Shown here one piece after another: positions 25,112 to 32,220 of a DNA stretch of 64,000 nucleotides. Source of the stretch: Acidobacteriota bacterium (lineage in GTDB: Bacteria > Acidobacteriota > UBA890 > WLXD01); NCBI GenBank assembly GCA_012103255.1, contig WLXD01000001.1, positions 124,001-188,000 on the forward strand, read 5' to 3'. A model generated the notes under the pieces. That model was not told the DNA's origin and searched no databases. It saw only the letters and a list, made by a program, of their open reading frames with translations. Made by a program: the position numbers and the translations under genes. How positions within the stretch are numbered: the first letter of the stretch is position 1; each line of letters opens with the position of its first letter.

Positions 25112-25433
25112 CTTCGCCCCGCACCCCGAGCGCCGATCGGCCTGCGTCCGCGAATGCGACGGTTCGCACCAGTTGATCGAAACGCTGCTCAGGTGTGAGT
25201 CGCAGGCTCAGCTGCGCGAGCGTCCACTCGGCTGTGTCTGCCTCGACGATTCGAGACTCCAGTCCGAAACCGCAGGCTTCTACGACCCGCGCGACGGCGT
25301 CGTACGAAGGGCTAGTGCCTCCGGCTTCCCACCGGGCGACCGCCGACTGAGTCGTTTTCAGGCGCGCTGCCACCTCGGACTGCGTGAGCCCAGCCCGTAG
25401 CCGCGCGCGCCGAATGATGTGCCGTGCTGCCAT
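25104..25433 (-). CDS. XRE-family helix-turn-helix regulator of the HTH-NTase pair
   Basis: A 109-residue protein with an N-terminal XRE domain: RRARLRAGLTQSEVAARLKTTQSAVARWEAGGTSPSYDAVARVVEA. The C-terminal half (WTLAQLSLRLTPEQRFDQLVRTV) is helical. ATG at 25433 is chosen over an upstream in-frame ATG (25451) because the latter lies inside the -10/operator region described at 25440-25467. It is the first gene of the leftward module, overlaps the nucleotidyltransferase by 8 bp, and very probably represses its own promoter as an antitoxin-style autoregulator. Confidence 0.85.
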   Translation of the reverse strand: MAARHIIRRARLRAGLTQSEVAARLKTTQSAVARWEAGGTSPSYDAVARVVEACGFGLESRIVEADTAEWTLAQLSLRLTPEQRFDQLVRTVAFADAGRSALGVRGEDG

Positions 25434-25439
25434 CCACAG

Positions 25440-25467
25440 AGTATAGCGCATTCGCTATATCCGCCAA
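25440..25467 (-). promoter_or_regulatory. Leaderless promoter with an embedded operator for the HTH-NTase pair
   Basis: On the minus strand TTGGCG (25467-25462) and TATACT (25445-25440) are spaced by 16 bp. The -10 hexamer ends only 6 bp before the ATG at 25433, so transcription should start at or next to the A of the start codon. A perfect inverted repeat, TATAGCG (25442-25448) and CGCTATA (25453-25459) with a 4-bp spacer, covers the -10 element and spacer, which is ideal for autorepression. Confidence 0.65.
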
Positions 25468-25491
25468 ATTCACGCTGACCCCGAGGACTAG

Positions 25492-25755
25492 CTAGCTCCG
25501 GGCGGCGCGCTCTCGGATCTCGGCGACGACAGCTTCCAACTCTGGGAATCCGGCGCCGAGTAGGACGCGCGTCAGCGGGTTGCCGCCACGAGCGAACAGC
25601 ATCTCGCCGTCAACCGTGACGTCGAACTGCCCTTTGCGCGGCGTCGGCACCTGCTCGACTTTGATGCCAAGCGCGCTCTCGATTGCGGCAGCGAGACTCG
25701 CCGCCCGATCTGGTGAGCGCATTCATGTATCGCAGTAGTGAATCGCGACGTTCAT
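25492..25755 (-). CDS. Selenoprotein of the SelW/SelT/SelH (Rdx) thioredoxin-like family; TGA at codon 11 read as selenocysteine
   Basis: An 87-residue protein reading MNVAIHYCDTU, then MRSPDRAASLAAAIESALG and on to AARS. The in-frame TGA at 25725-25723 falls exactly where Rdx proteins carry the second residue of their CxxC/CxxU redox pair (Cys8, Sec11). The rest fits the family: RA-x-x-LA helix, GQFDVTVDGEMLF strands, a GFPE segment and a final helix. GAGGAG lies 5 bp before the ATG at 25755, which overlaps the stop of the upstream lipoprotein as ATGA. A hairpin with the features of a bacterial SECIS element follows the TGA (25705-25687). Starting after the TGA would remove the redox motif and has no ribosome site. 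The role is presumably thiol redox chemistry; substrate unknown. The alternative is a nonsense-mutated gene. Confidence 0.85.
25687..25705 (-). promoter_or_regulatory. Candidate bacterial SECIS hairpin
   Basis: On the transcript, GGCGGCGA (25705-25698) pairs with UCGCUGCC (25694-25687) as an 8-bp stem with one G-U pair, closing a three-nucleotide loop GUC. The first loop base is G, and the loop begins 25 nt after the UGA. Bacterial SECIS elements are known to need a short stem, a loop 16-37 nt from the UGA and a guanine among the first two loop bases; all are met. It lies inside the coding region, as required for SelB-guided insertion. Confidence 0.75.
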
Positions 25756-27038
25756 TGCGTCTCCTCTGAATTCGGGATCAGATCGGCGGTGGGCATCGTA
25801 TGGCCGCCGAAGTCGACTTCTTCCACACCACGCAGATGAACCGAGCCATCTCGATTGGCTACGCGATCGGTGAGCACGAGGTCAGCTGTCGAAGAAACCG
25901 TCACGTCGTAGTCGGATCGAGGCCCGCGCATCGCGGCCGTGTCGAACCCTGGGCCGCCATCGAGCACGTTGTTTCCGGCATTGCCGCGAAGCCGATTGTC
26001 GAGTTCGTTGCCGACCAGATTCGCGTGCTCGCTGCCCGTGAGAGTCACGTCACGCAGGTAGCGCGACTTGTGTGTATACGGGGTTTCGGGGTCGAAGGTC
26101 ATCGTGAAGGTTCCTTCGAAGTCCGGTGGCAGCGGCACCTCGAACGTGAGCACCGGACTCAAGAACATCTGCATGAGCTCGAAGCCACGCGGATCCGCCG
26201 TTGCGATCGCATCCCTCGTCTTCGCGACATAGAACCCCCACATACCGCCGGGCCTTTCGGTGTACGGGCCCCAAAGGCCGTAGTAGCTATCGATCACCGA
26301 GGCGATGTATTCCTGAGTCAGGCTCCCCTCTTCGCGCAACTCTTCGATCCAATCGCTCACCCGGTCGTCCTGAGCCCAGAGACCTTCCACGTCGAGCGCA
26401 TTGATCTGCGCCGCGCGAATCGCTGCCTGGTATTCCGGCGCGGCACCGCGCGCAGCCCCTTCGTAATCGACCCCGATGCCGAAGTCGTGCACGAGGTGGA
26501 AGATCTCCTCGAAAGTCGCGTCGCGATGACCATCGAACACGTTTTCGATGTACCACGCCGATCCGGGCGCAGCCGTTTCGTCCTCGTAGAGCGGTTGGCC
26601 TCGGAGACCCTCCAGTGCGGAAAGGTCATGCTCACCATCATGACCCTTGAGCATCAGCATCGAGGCCCCGTTGTCGGCCATGCGATTAGCGATCGCGCTC
26701 TTGTCTGCGCCATGTAGCGATCCAGGAACGTCTTCCAGAAAAAACTCGAGAACACTCCGGGCATAAATCAGCTGGGCATTACTGATCTCGACCTGCGCGA
26801 AGATCGTGATCGCTTTGCCATTGGGCGCAGTCACCTCGGTGTACTTGCAGAACGCCTCGCCGTGCGTGGCCGCGTAGTCGCTCGGAATCGTGCGGATGCC
26901 AACTTCGGCCCCGGCCGAAAGCGCCGCGACGCAAGCCGCATCTCCGTCCTGGCCCACGGGCGCGGCCTGGCCTCCGCAAGCAGAGGCAGCCGCGCAGGGC
27001 AGCAGACAGACGGCAAGCAGGCGATTCAGGGGAGCCAT
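25752..27038 (-). CDS. Secreted lipoprotein with C-terminal RTX-like repeats, function unknown
   Basis: A 428-residue protein with an export signal (MAPLNRLLAVCLLPCAAASAC) whose last Cys is a likely lipidation site, although Ala at -3 is atypical. The central region has FEEIFHLVHDFGIGVDY and many acidic and aromatic residues, which look like an enzyme or binding domain, but no family is recognised. Near the C-terminus NLVGNELDNRLRGNAGNNVLDGGPGFDTA has the G-N-x-x-x-N-x-L-x-G spacing of RTX calcium-binding repeats. The start at 27038 begins the signal peptide. Its stop overlaps the selenoprotein start (ATGA), and it lies 14 bp after the SdpI-like gene, so it belongs to the same four-gene operon. 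Confidence 0.8.
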   Translation of the reverse strand: MAPLNRLLAVCLLPCAAASACGGQAAPVGQDGDAACVAALSAGAEVGIRTIPSDYAATHGEAFCKYTEVTAPNGKAITIFAQVEISNAQLIYARSVLEFFLEDVPGSLHGADKSAIANRMADNGASMLMLKGHDGEHDLSALEGLRGQPLYEDETAAPGSAWYIENVFDGHRDATFEEIFHLVHDFGIGVDYEGAARGAAPEYQAAIRAAQINALDVEGLWAQDDRVSDWIEELREEGSLTQEYIASVIDSYYGLWGPYTERPGGMWGFYVAKTRDAIATADPRGFELMQMFLSPVLTFEVPLPPDFEGTFTMTFDPETPYTHKSRYLRDVTLTGSEHANLVGNELDNRLRGNAGNNVLDGGPGFDTAAMRGPRSDYDVTVSSTADLVLTDRVANRDGSVHLRGVEEVDFGGHTMPTADLIPNSEETQ

Positions 27039-27052
27039 CGACGCGACTCGGC

Positions 27053-27430
27053 CTAGTCGGCGGCAGCGCCCGTTCGGGCGAGCAGGCAGGTAGCGATCAC
27101 CAGGAGTACCGCTCCGCCGACGATCACGATCGCCATCGTGTTGGCGAGATGAATCGGTAGCGCGAGCCAGACAGAGGCGTGCCCGAGACCTGCCAACGCG
27201 AATGTCCAACCCGCAAACCGCTGGTACGACTGCGCCCGCGCAGCACTCAACTTCGAGCCGCGTAGCGGCGGCAGGTGCTTGGGTATCGAGTTAGCGAAGA
27301 TGGCGAGCACAAGGCCGCTCATGATGCCGGCCAGGCGCCGTTGCGCCTCTTCGTCGAGGCCGAAGGCCTGGGCGACCAGAGCGCTACCGATGAGAAGAGC
27401 TGCCAGGGCGAGTGAAGTACGGATATTCAT
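27053..27430 (-). CDS. SdpI-like small membrane protein
   Basis: A 125-residue protein with four hydrophobic helices. The segment LAIFANSIPKHLPP followed by QSYQRFAGWTFALAGLGH resembles the IGNxxPKxKPN ... RxAGWxxxxGG signature of the SdpI/YfhL C-terminal domain. In Bacillus, SdpI is encoded with the ArsR-type autorepressor SdpR and gives immunity to a toxin while sequestering the repressor. Here the gene overlaps the ArsR-like repressor gene by 4 bp (ATGA), the same pairing. Whether any toxin is involved is not visible. Confidence 0.72.
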   Translation of the reverse strand: MNIRTSLALAALLIGSALVAQAFGLDEEAQRRLAGIMSGLVLAIFANSIPKHLPPLRGSKLSAARAQSYQRFAGWTFALAGLGHASVWLALPIHLANTMAIVIVGGAVLLVIATCLLARTGAAAD

Positions 27431-27750
27431 GAGGTCTCCCGGTTGCGCGTTCCGCCGGAGACGACGAAACCTTCGTCGCTGTCGAGATCGACGTCGATAT
27501 TGAAAGCCTGGGCGAATCCCATGAGGGCCTCCTCGAGTACCGACATCTTGAGTTGATAGGTCACCGTCTTGCCTTCCTTGTGGGCCATCACCAGGTCGGC
27601 TTCTCGCAGCACAGCGAAGTGGGCCGACATCGTGGGTTTGGACACAGGAAAGTGCTCGGCCAACTCCCCGGCGGTCATCGGGCGCTGTCGCAATAGCTGC
27701 AGCACGCGACGTCGCGTGGGATCGGCAAGTGCCTTGAAGATCTTGTTCAT
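27427..27750 (-). CDS. ArsR/SdpR-family repressor
   Basis: A 107-residue winged-helix repressor: FKALADPTRRRVLQLLRQRPMTAGELAEHFPVSKPTMSAHFAVLREADLVMAHKEGKTVTYQL. There are no cysteines in the positions used for metal sensing, which fits the SdpR autorepressor branch rather than arsenic or zinc sensors. AGGAA lies 4 bp before the ATG at 27750. It is first in a leftward operon with the SdpI-like protein, the lipoprotein and the selenoprotein. A perfect palindrome overlapping its promoter (27773-27794) is the likely binding site. Confidence 0.9.
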   Translation of the reverse strand: MNKIFKALADPTRRRVLQLLRQRPMTAGELAEHFPVSKPTMSAHFAVLREADLVMAHKEGKTVTYQLKMSVLEEALMGFAQAFNIDVDLDSDEGFVVSGGTRNRETS

Positions 27751-27772
27751 TGGGTTCCTCGTTGACGTTCAA

Positions 27773-27805
27773 TAGATAATTAGCTAATTATCTAATTGTT
27801 GTCAA
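27773..27805 (-). promoter_or_regulatory. 22-bp perfect palindrome and promoter of the ArsR-selenoprotein operon
   Basis: TAGATAATTAG (27773-27783) and CTAATTATCTA (27784-27794) form an uninterrupted palindrome. On the minus strand a consensus -35 TTGACA (27805-27800) is followed after 17 bp by TAATTA (27782-27777), a weak -10 placed inside the palindrome. Repressor binding would block RNA polymerase directly. The gene starts 23 bp downstream of the palindrome. Confidence 0.75.
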
Positions 27806-27893
27806 GCACCCCCTCGTTCCCGACCCGTGTGAGCCGATCCGTGGAGAACTTCGGTGTACCTGACGAACCCCGACCACTAGCGCGGACTCGAGC

Positions 27894-30119
27894 ATGACCA
27901 ACACCAACGGCGTCATCCTGATTGCGGACAGCCATCCGGGTGAGCTGGGTGAACTGCGAAGCCTGCTCCGCGAGCAGGAATATGCAGTGGAGCTCGTGGG
28001 CACAGGGCGCGACGCGCTGCTGGCGTTTGCCGACCGCCGTCCCGACGCGGTGCTGGTCGATACGACGCTGCCTGATATGGACGGCGTCGATCTTTGTGAA
28101 CGGCTGAAGCAGGCCGACGAGCAACACGACGTCCCGGTGTTGTTCCTTGGTGACGGCAGCGATATTCAGGAGCGGATTGACGCCCTTGAGCGCGGCGGCA
28201 TCGACTTTATTCCGCGGCCTTTCGCAGCCGCCGAAGTGCTAGCTCGAGTGAAGCGCCAGGTCACTGTCGCGCTCGCACGCGCTGCGCTCCAGGAGTCGGC
28301 CGCCAAGTTCCGTGCGGCCACGGAATCGGCGATCGATGCCATCGTGTCGGCCGACGCAAGGGGCAAGATCCTTTCGTGGAATCGTGCCGCCGAAAGACTG
28401 TTCGGCTACGTCGAGGAGGAGATGCTCGGCGAGTCGCTCACGAAGATCATTCCCGATCGCTATCGCGAGCAGCACAACGCCGGCGTCGAACGAGTGGGCT
28501 CGGGTGGTCGCAGTCGGATCATCGGCTCCATCGTCGAGATCGAAGGACTGCACAAAGACGGTCACGAGGTGCCCGTCGAGTTGTCGCTCACCGCCTGGAA
28601 ACTCGAAGGCGAACGCTACTTCACCGGCATCCTCCGAGACATCGCTGAACGCAAGGAAGCGGAGCAACGCTTCAGGTCGGTCACCGAGTCCGCTATCGAC
28701 GCCATCATCTCGTCCAACGCCACCTCCACGGTGGTGGGCTGGAATCGCGCGGCCGAAGAGATGTTCGGGTGGACTGCCGACGAGATCGTCGGGAAGCGCC
28801 TCGAGACCATCATCCCGAAGCGCTTTCACGAAGCTCACAAGGGCGGCATGGATCGCCTCACGCACACAGGCGAGAGTCATGTGATCGGCAAGACTGTCGA
28901 ACTGGCGGCCGTGCGCAAGGACGGCAGCGAGTTCCCGATCGAGCTATCGCTATCGACATGGACCGTCGAGGCCGACCGCTACTACACGGGCATCATCCGC
29001 GATATTTCCGCCCGCAAAGAGGCCGAAGACAAACTCAAGGAATACGCCGACCAGTTGGCCTCGCAGCACGAGGAACTTCAGAAACGACACGAGGAGCTCG
29101 AACGCTCTCGCCAGGCTCTGGAGGCCTCGTTCAAGCAGACCCAGAAGCTCTTCTCTGCGATGACCGACAACCTTCCCGGCGCGGTTCTGAACAACAAGTA
29201 CCGCCTCGAGAACAAGATCGCCTCCGGCGGTTTCGGTGTGGTTTACGAGGGCGTTCAGTTGAATCTGGAGCGCAAAGTCGCGGTGAAGTTGCTGCGGCCG
29301 CCATCGCAGGAAGACGAGGACATGATCTTCGAGCGGTTCCGTCGGGAGGGCGTTTCCACGACGCGCGTGAAGCATCCGAACGCGGTCTCGATCATCGATC
29401 TCGACATCACTTCAGGCGGATTCCCGTACATCGTCATGGAATACCTGGAGGGGCAGACTCTCGGTGATTTCATCAAGTCGCGGGGCGCGCTGAAGCTGAA
29501 TACGGCGGCGCGGATCCTGGCGGATGTAGCCGGCGTGCTGGCAGCAGCACATCGCGTGGGCGTGGTGCACCGCGATGTGAAGCCATCGAACATCTTCCTG
29601 GCCGGCAACCCCGACGACCCGACAGTGAAAGTGCTCGACTTCGGCATCGCGAAACTGATGGACGAACCGGGACTATCGAGCGTCACTCGCACCGGCCAGT
29701 TCGTGGGCACGCCGTCCTACATGGCGCCCGAACGGCTGCGGCCGGATGCCCCCGAGTCAGAACTCTCGGATGTCTACGGGGCAGGCGTCGTGCTATACGA
29801 GGCGCTCACTGGCCAGTTGCCGATACCGCCGCGCAAGACCCTTGTGCAGACAATCCAGGCACACATGAATTCGCAGCCAATTCCCCTCAACGAGGTTTGT
29901 CCGGCTGTGCCGGAAGCCTTCACCGGTCTCGTGCGACGTCTCCTGTCACGGAATCTGGCTGATCGCCCCAGCGCGTCGCAGCTGCAGGTCGAGTTGCTCG
30001 ATCTGGCTGAGCTCCCGGAGGCTGATATGAAACCGCCCTGCCTCCCCGCCGCGCACACTGACCCCACGGGACCCTCAGAAATGCAGGACGCTGAGACCGA
30101 CGCCTGGAGCGGCCTCTAG
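27894..30119 (+). CDS. Receiver-PAS-PAS-Ser/Thr kinase fusion
   Basis: A 741-residue cytoplasmic signalling protein. Residues 7-120 form a response-regulator receiver with Asp56 in VLVDTTLPDMDG, but the conserved Thr is Gly86 and the conserved Lys is Arg108 (PRPF). Two PAS domains (about 135-255 and 257-380) are near duplicates, each with FR-x-x-TESAIDAI and ending RKEAE. A coiled coil (about 380-425, EELQKRHEELERSRQALEAS) leads to a Hanks kinase from about 432: IASGGFGVVYEG, VAVKLL, HRDVKPSN, DFGIAK, APERL. No membrane helix is present. The layout joins a two-component input module to a Ser/Thr kinase output. It starts 143 bp from the divergent ArsR gene. Confidence 0.9.
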   Translation: MTNTNGVILIADSHPGELGELRSLLREQEYAVELVGTGRDALLAFADRRPDAVLVDTTLPDMDGVDLCERLKQADEQHDVPVLFLGDGSDIQERIDALERGGIDFIPRPFAAAEVLARVKRQVTVALARAALQESAAKFRAATESAIDAIVSADARGKILSWNRAAERLFGYVEEEMLGESLTKIIPDRYREQHNAGVERVGSGGRSRIIGSIVEIEGLHKDGHEVPVELSLTAWKLEGERYFTGILRDIAERKEAEQRFRSVTESAIDAIISSNATSTVVGWNRAAEEMFGWTADEIVGKRLETIIPKRFHEAHKGGMDRLTHTGESHVIGKTVELAAVRKDGSEFPIELSLSTWTVEADRYYTGIIRDISARKEAEDKLKEYADQLASQHEELQKRHEELERSRQALEASFKQTQKLFSAMTDNLPGAVLNNKYRLENKIASGGFGVVYEGVQLNLERKVAVKLLRPPSQEDEDMIFERFRREGVSTTRVKHPNAVSIIDLDITSGGFPYIVMEYLEGQTLGDFIKSRGALKLNTAARILADVAGVLAAAHRVGVVHRDVKPSNIFLAGNPDDPTVKVLDFGIAKLMDEPGLSSVTRTGQFVGTPSYMAPERLRPDAPESELSDVYGAGVVLYEALTGQLPIPPRKTLVQTIQAHMNSQPIPLNEVCPAVPEAFTGLVRRLLSRNLADRPSASQLQVELLDLAELPEADMKPPCLPAAHTDPTGPSEMQDAETDAWSGL

Positions 30120-30129
30120 ACGCGCCGCG

Positions 30130-30717
30130 CTACTCGGCGACTTCGTCCTGTTTGAGCGCCGCGAACAACCAGACGCGTGCCGCCGCCCAGTCGCGCTTCA
30201 CCGTTGCCGGCGAGATGTCCAAGGCCTCCGCTGTCTCCGCGATGCCGAGCCCGGCGAAGAACAGCGCTTCAACCACGCGTGCCTGCCGCTCGCTTATCGC
30301 TTCCAGTTCTTTGAGCGCACGATCGACAGCCACGATTTCCGTCCAGGTTTCGGCCGGCGTCTCCGAAACACCGTCGAGCGTCACCTTGACGGGGTTGCCG
30401 CCGCGCTTTGCCGCAGATTTCTTCTCGGCGTAGGTCACTAGCACCTGGCGCATTGCCTTTGACGCAGTGGCGAAGAAGTGACCGCGACTCTTGAACCGGA
30501 AATCTCGCGCCTTGGCGAGCTTCACATAGGCCTCGTGCACCAACGCGGTCGTGTCGAGCGTCGGCGTGCCTACCCACCCGCGGCGTCGCGCCTTCGAGAT
30601 CCGCCGGAGCTTCGGATAGACCTCGGAAAACGCTTTGCTCATGGCGGCTTCGTCGCCTGCCTGGGCTGCGTTGAGCAACTGCGTGAGCAGAATTGTGTCG
30701 TCGGTGGAGTCTTGCAC
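30130..30717 (-). CDS. ECF sigma factor (Sig-70_X6/TIGR02999-like)
   Basis: A 195-residue sigma factor: LLTQLLNAAQAGDEAAMSKAFSEVYPKLRRIS (region 2 start), TTALVHEAYVKLAK, a long linker with TYAEKKSAAKRGG, then LEAISERQARVVEALFFAGLGIAETAEALDISPATVKRDWAAARVWL (region 4 helix-turn-helix). This subgroup is common in Acidobacteriota, Gemmatimonadota and Planctomycetes, often near Ser/Thr kinases, as here on both sides. GTG at 30717 gives the usual N-terminus; the frame is open further upstream but without family-like sequence. It is divergent from the SBP56-like gene. Confidence 0.88.
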   Translation of the reverse strand: MQDSTDDTILLTQLLNAAQAGDEAAMSKAFSEVYPKLRRISKARRRGWVGTPTLDTTALVHEAYVKLAKARDFRFKSRGHFFATASKAMRQVLVTYAEKKSAAKRGGNPVKVTLDGVSETPAETWTEIVAVDRALKELEAISERQARVVEALFFAGLGIAETAEALDISPATVKRDWAAARVWLFAALKQDEVAE

Positions 30718-30822
30718 TCGAAAAAATTCCGGCCGCAGGGGAATCGACACGAGCCTTTGTGCCGATGAACTCAGTGTATCTGGGCGAGAACGTAACTGCG
30801 CCCTGACCAGGAGTGAATCGAG

Positions 30823-32145
30823 GTGATCCAGACCGATCCCGGAATGGAGGTCGTCCCGCGACTCCCGCCGCAAACCCGCGAGCGGATCGCGTACGTGGCG
30901 ATCGGCGCTGCGTCCGGAACCAACCTCGAGATTGCGGTGCTCGACGTCGACCGCCGGTCGCCGCGTCATGGACAGATCCTGCACCGCACCGCGCTTCCCG
31001 AGGCGATTCGGGATGTGTCCAGCCTGGCCTTCAACCGGTCCGACTCGACCGCACCGGATCGCTACCTTCTCTTGACCTCGCCCACCGGGCGCTGCCTGTG
31101 CATCATCGATACTCACCCCGATCCGTACGCGCCGCAGGTGGCGCACATCGTCACTGCGGACGAGTTCGCCGATGACGCAGAAGCCGAGCCCAAGGCAATC
31201 TGCTGTCGTGGCAATGGCCTCGGGATCTTCTGGGTATCGCCCTCACAGCCCGCGGGCGCGGTCGCGATACTCGATCCGCAAGACTACGCGCGCCAAAGGA
31301 GCAACGGACTCGCTCCCGATCCCGGCGAGTGCAGCTACGGCTTTGCCTGCCATCCCGTGCACGGAACTGTGGTTACCAGTGCCTGGGGATCAGCAGAGAT
31401 GGCGGCGGCCGGACTACGCCCGGATTTGTTGATGAGCGCGGCCTACGGCCACTCACTGCATGTCTGGGATGTCGTCAACGGCACCCACGAACAGGAGATC
31501 CGACTCGGCGATCAGGCAACCGTGCTCGAACTGTGCGCCGCCAACGACCCCGCGCGCTCCTACGGCTTTGCGGCCGTGACAGCTTCGCTCGAAGACCTCT
31601 CCGCTGCAGTCTGGATCTGGCATCGCGACGACACGGTCGCCGACGGGAAACGCTGGCAAGCGCGCAAGGTCATCGAACTCCCTGCTGAGACGGCGCCGTC
31701 GGACGGCCTGCCGCAGTTGCTTTCAAGTTTCGGGGCCGTGCCGCCACTGGTAACCCATCTCGACCTGACAGACGACGATCGGTACCTCCTCGTGTCGTGC
31801 TGGGGCTCGGGCGAATTGAAGCGCTATGACGTCTCCAATCCGTTCGCCCCGACGCTAACCGACAGCGTCCGCCTGGGCGGTGTGCTCTGCGAGACCCCGC
31901 ACCCGGCGAGCCCGAACCAGATTCTCGGTGGCGGACCCGGACGAAGCCTGGTCAACGCCGACGGGAGCCGCGTCTATGTGGCGAGTTCGATTTCCGCGCC
32001 GTGGGACGAACAGTTCTACCCCCGCGGCGCCGAGCACTGGCTTGCCCGAGTGGACGTCGACCCGGACGGCACGATGGGCGTCGACAGCGAGTTCTTTCCT
32101 GACCTGAAAGGAAGCCCTGTGCTGGCTCTTTGCCTGGCGCAATAG
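30823..32145 (+). CDS. Divergent SBP56 family protein (selenium-binding protein/methanethiol oxidase-like)
   Basis: A 440-residue beta-propeller protein. LLSSFGAVPPLVTHLDLTDDDRYLLVSCWGSGELKRYDVSNP, the LGGGPGRSLVNADGSRVYVASS stretch and APWDEQFYP match the C-terminal half of the SBP56 family. The N-terminal region that in canonical members carries a histidine pair and CSSC reads RDVSSLAFNRSDSTAPDRYL, so those residues are absent. Methanethiol oxidase activity or selenium binding therefore cannot be assumed. GTG at 30823 has AGGAG about 9 bp upstream. No signal peptide is visible. The neighbours are a divergent ECF sigma factor and a downstream kinase gene. Confidence 0.8.
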   Translation: MIQTDPGMEVVPRLPPQTRERIAYVAIGAASGTNLEIAVLDVDRRSPRHGQILHRTALPEAIRDVSSLAFNRSDSTAPDRYLLLTSPTGRCLCIIDTHPDPYAPQVAHIVTADEFADDAEAEPKAICCRGNGLGIFWVSPSQPAGAVAILDPQDYARQRSNGLAPDPGECSYGFACHPVHGTVVTSAWGSAEMAAAGLRPDLLMSAAYGHSLHVWDVVNGTHEQEIRLGDQATVLELCAANDPARSYGFAAVTASLEDLSAAVWIWHRDDTVADGKRWQARKVIELPAETAPSDGLPQLLSSFGAVPPLVTHLDLTDDDRYLLVSCWGSGELKRYDVSNPFAPTLTDSVRLGGVLCETPHPASPNQILGGGPGRSLVNADGSRVYVASSISAPWDEQFYPRGAEHWLARVDVDPDGTMGVDSEFFPDLKGSPVLALCLAQ

Positions 32146-32220
32146 CCCGTAGGATTTGGTTATGTGGGGCGAGCCTGGAACAATCTGGGTTCCGCGCCCC
32201 GCCACCTGAACCCCTGCGCC

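Noticed and set aside
25492-25722. A 76-codon gene starting at the ATG right after the TGA
   Set aside because: It lacks a ribosome site and would lose the redox motif. The upstream ATG has a ribosome site, is coupled to the previous gene and lies in frame across the TGA.
30718-31146. A 143-residue N-terminal extension of the ECF sigma factor
   Set aside because: It is antisense to the SBP56-like gene and resembles no sigma factor region. The GTG at 30717 gives the usual start.
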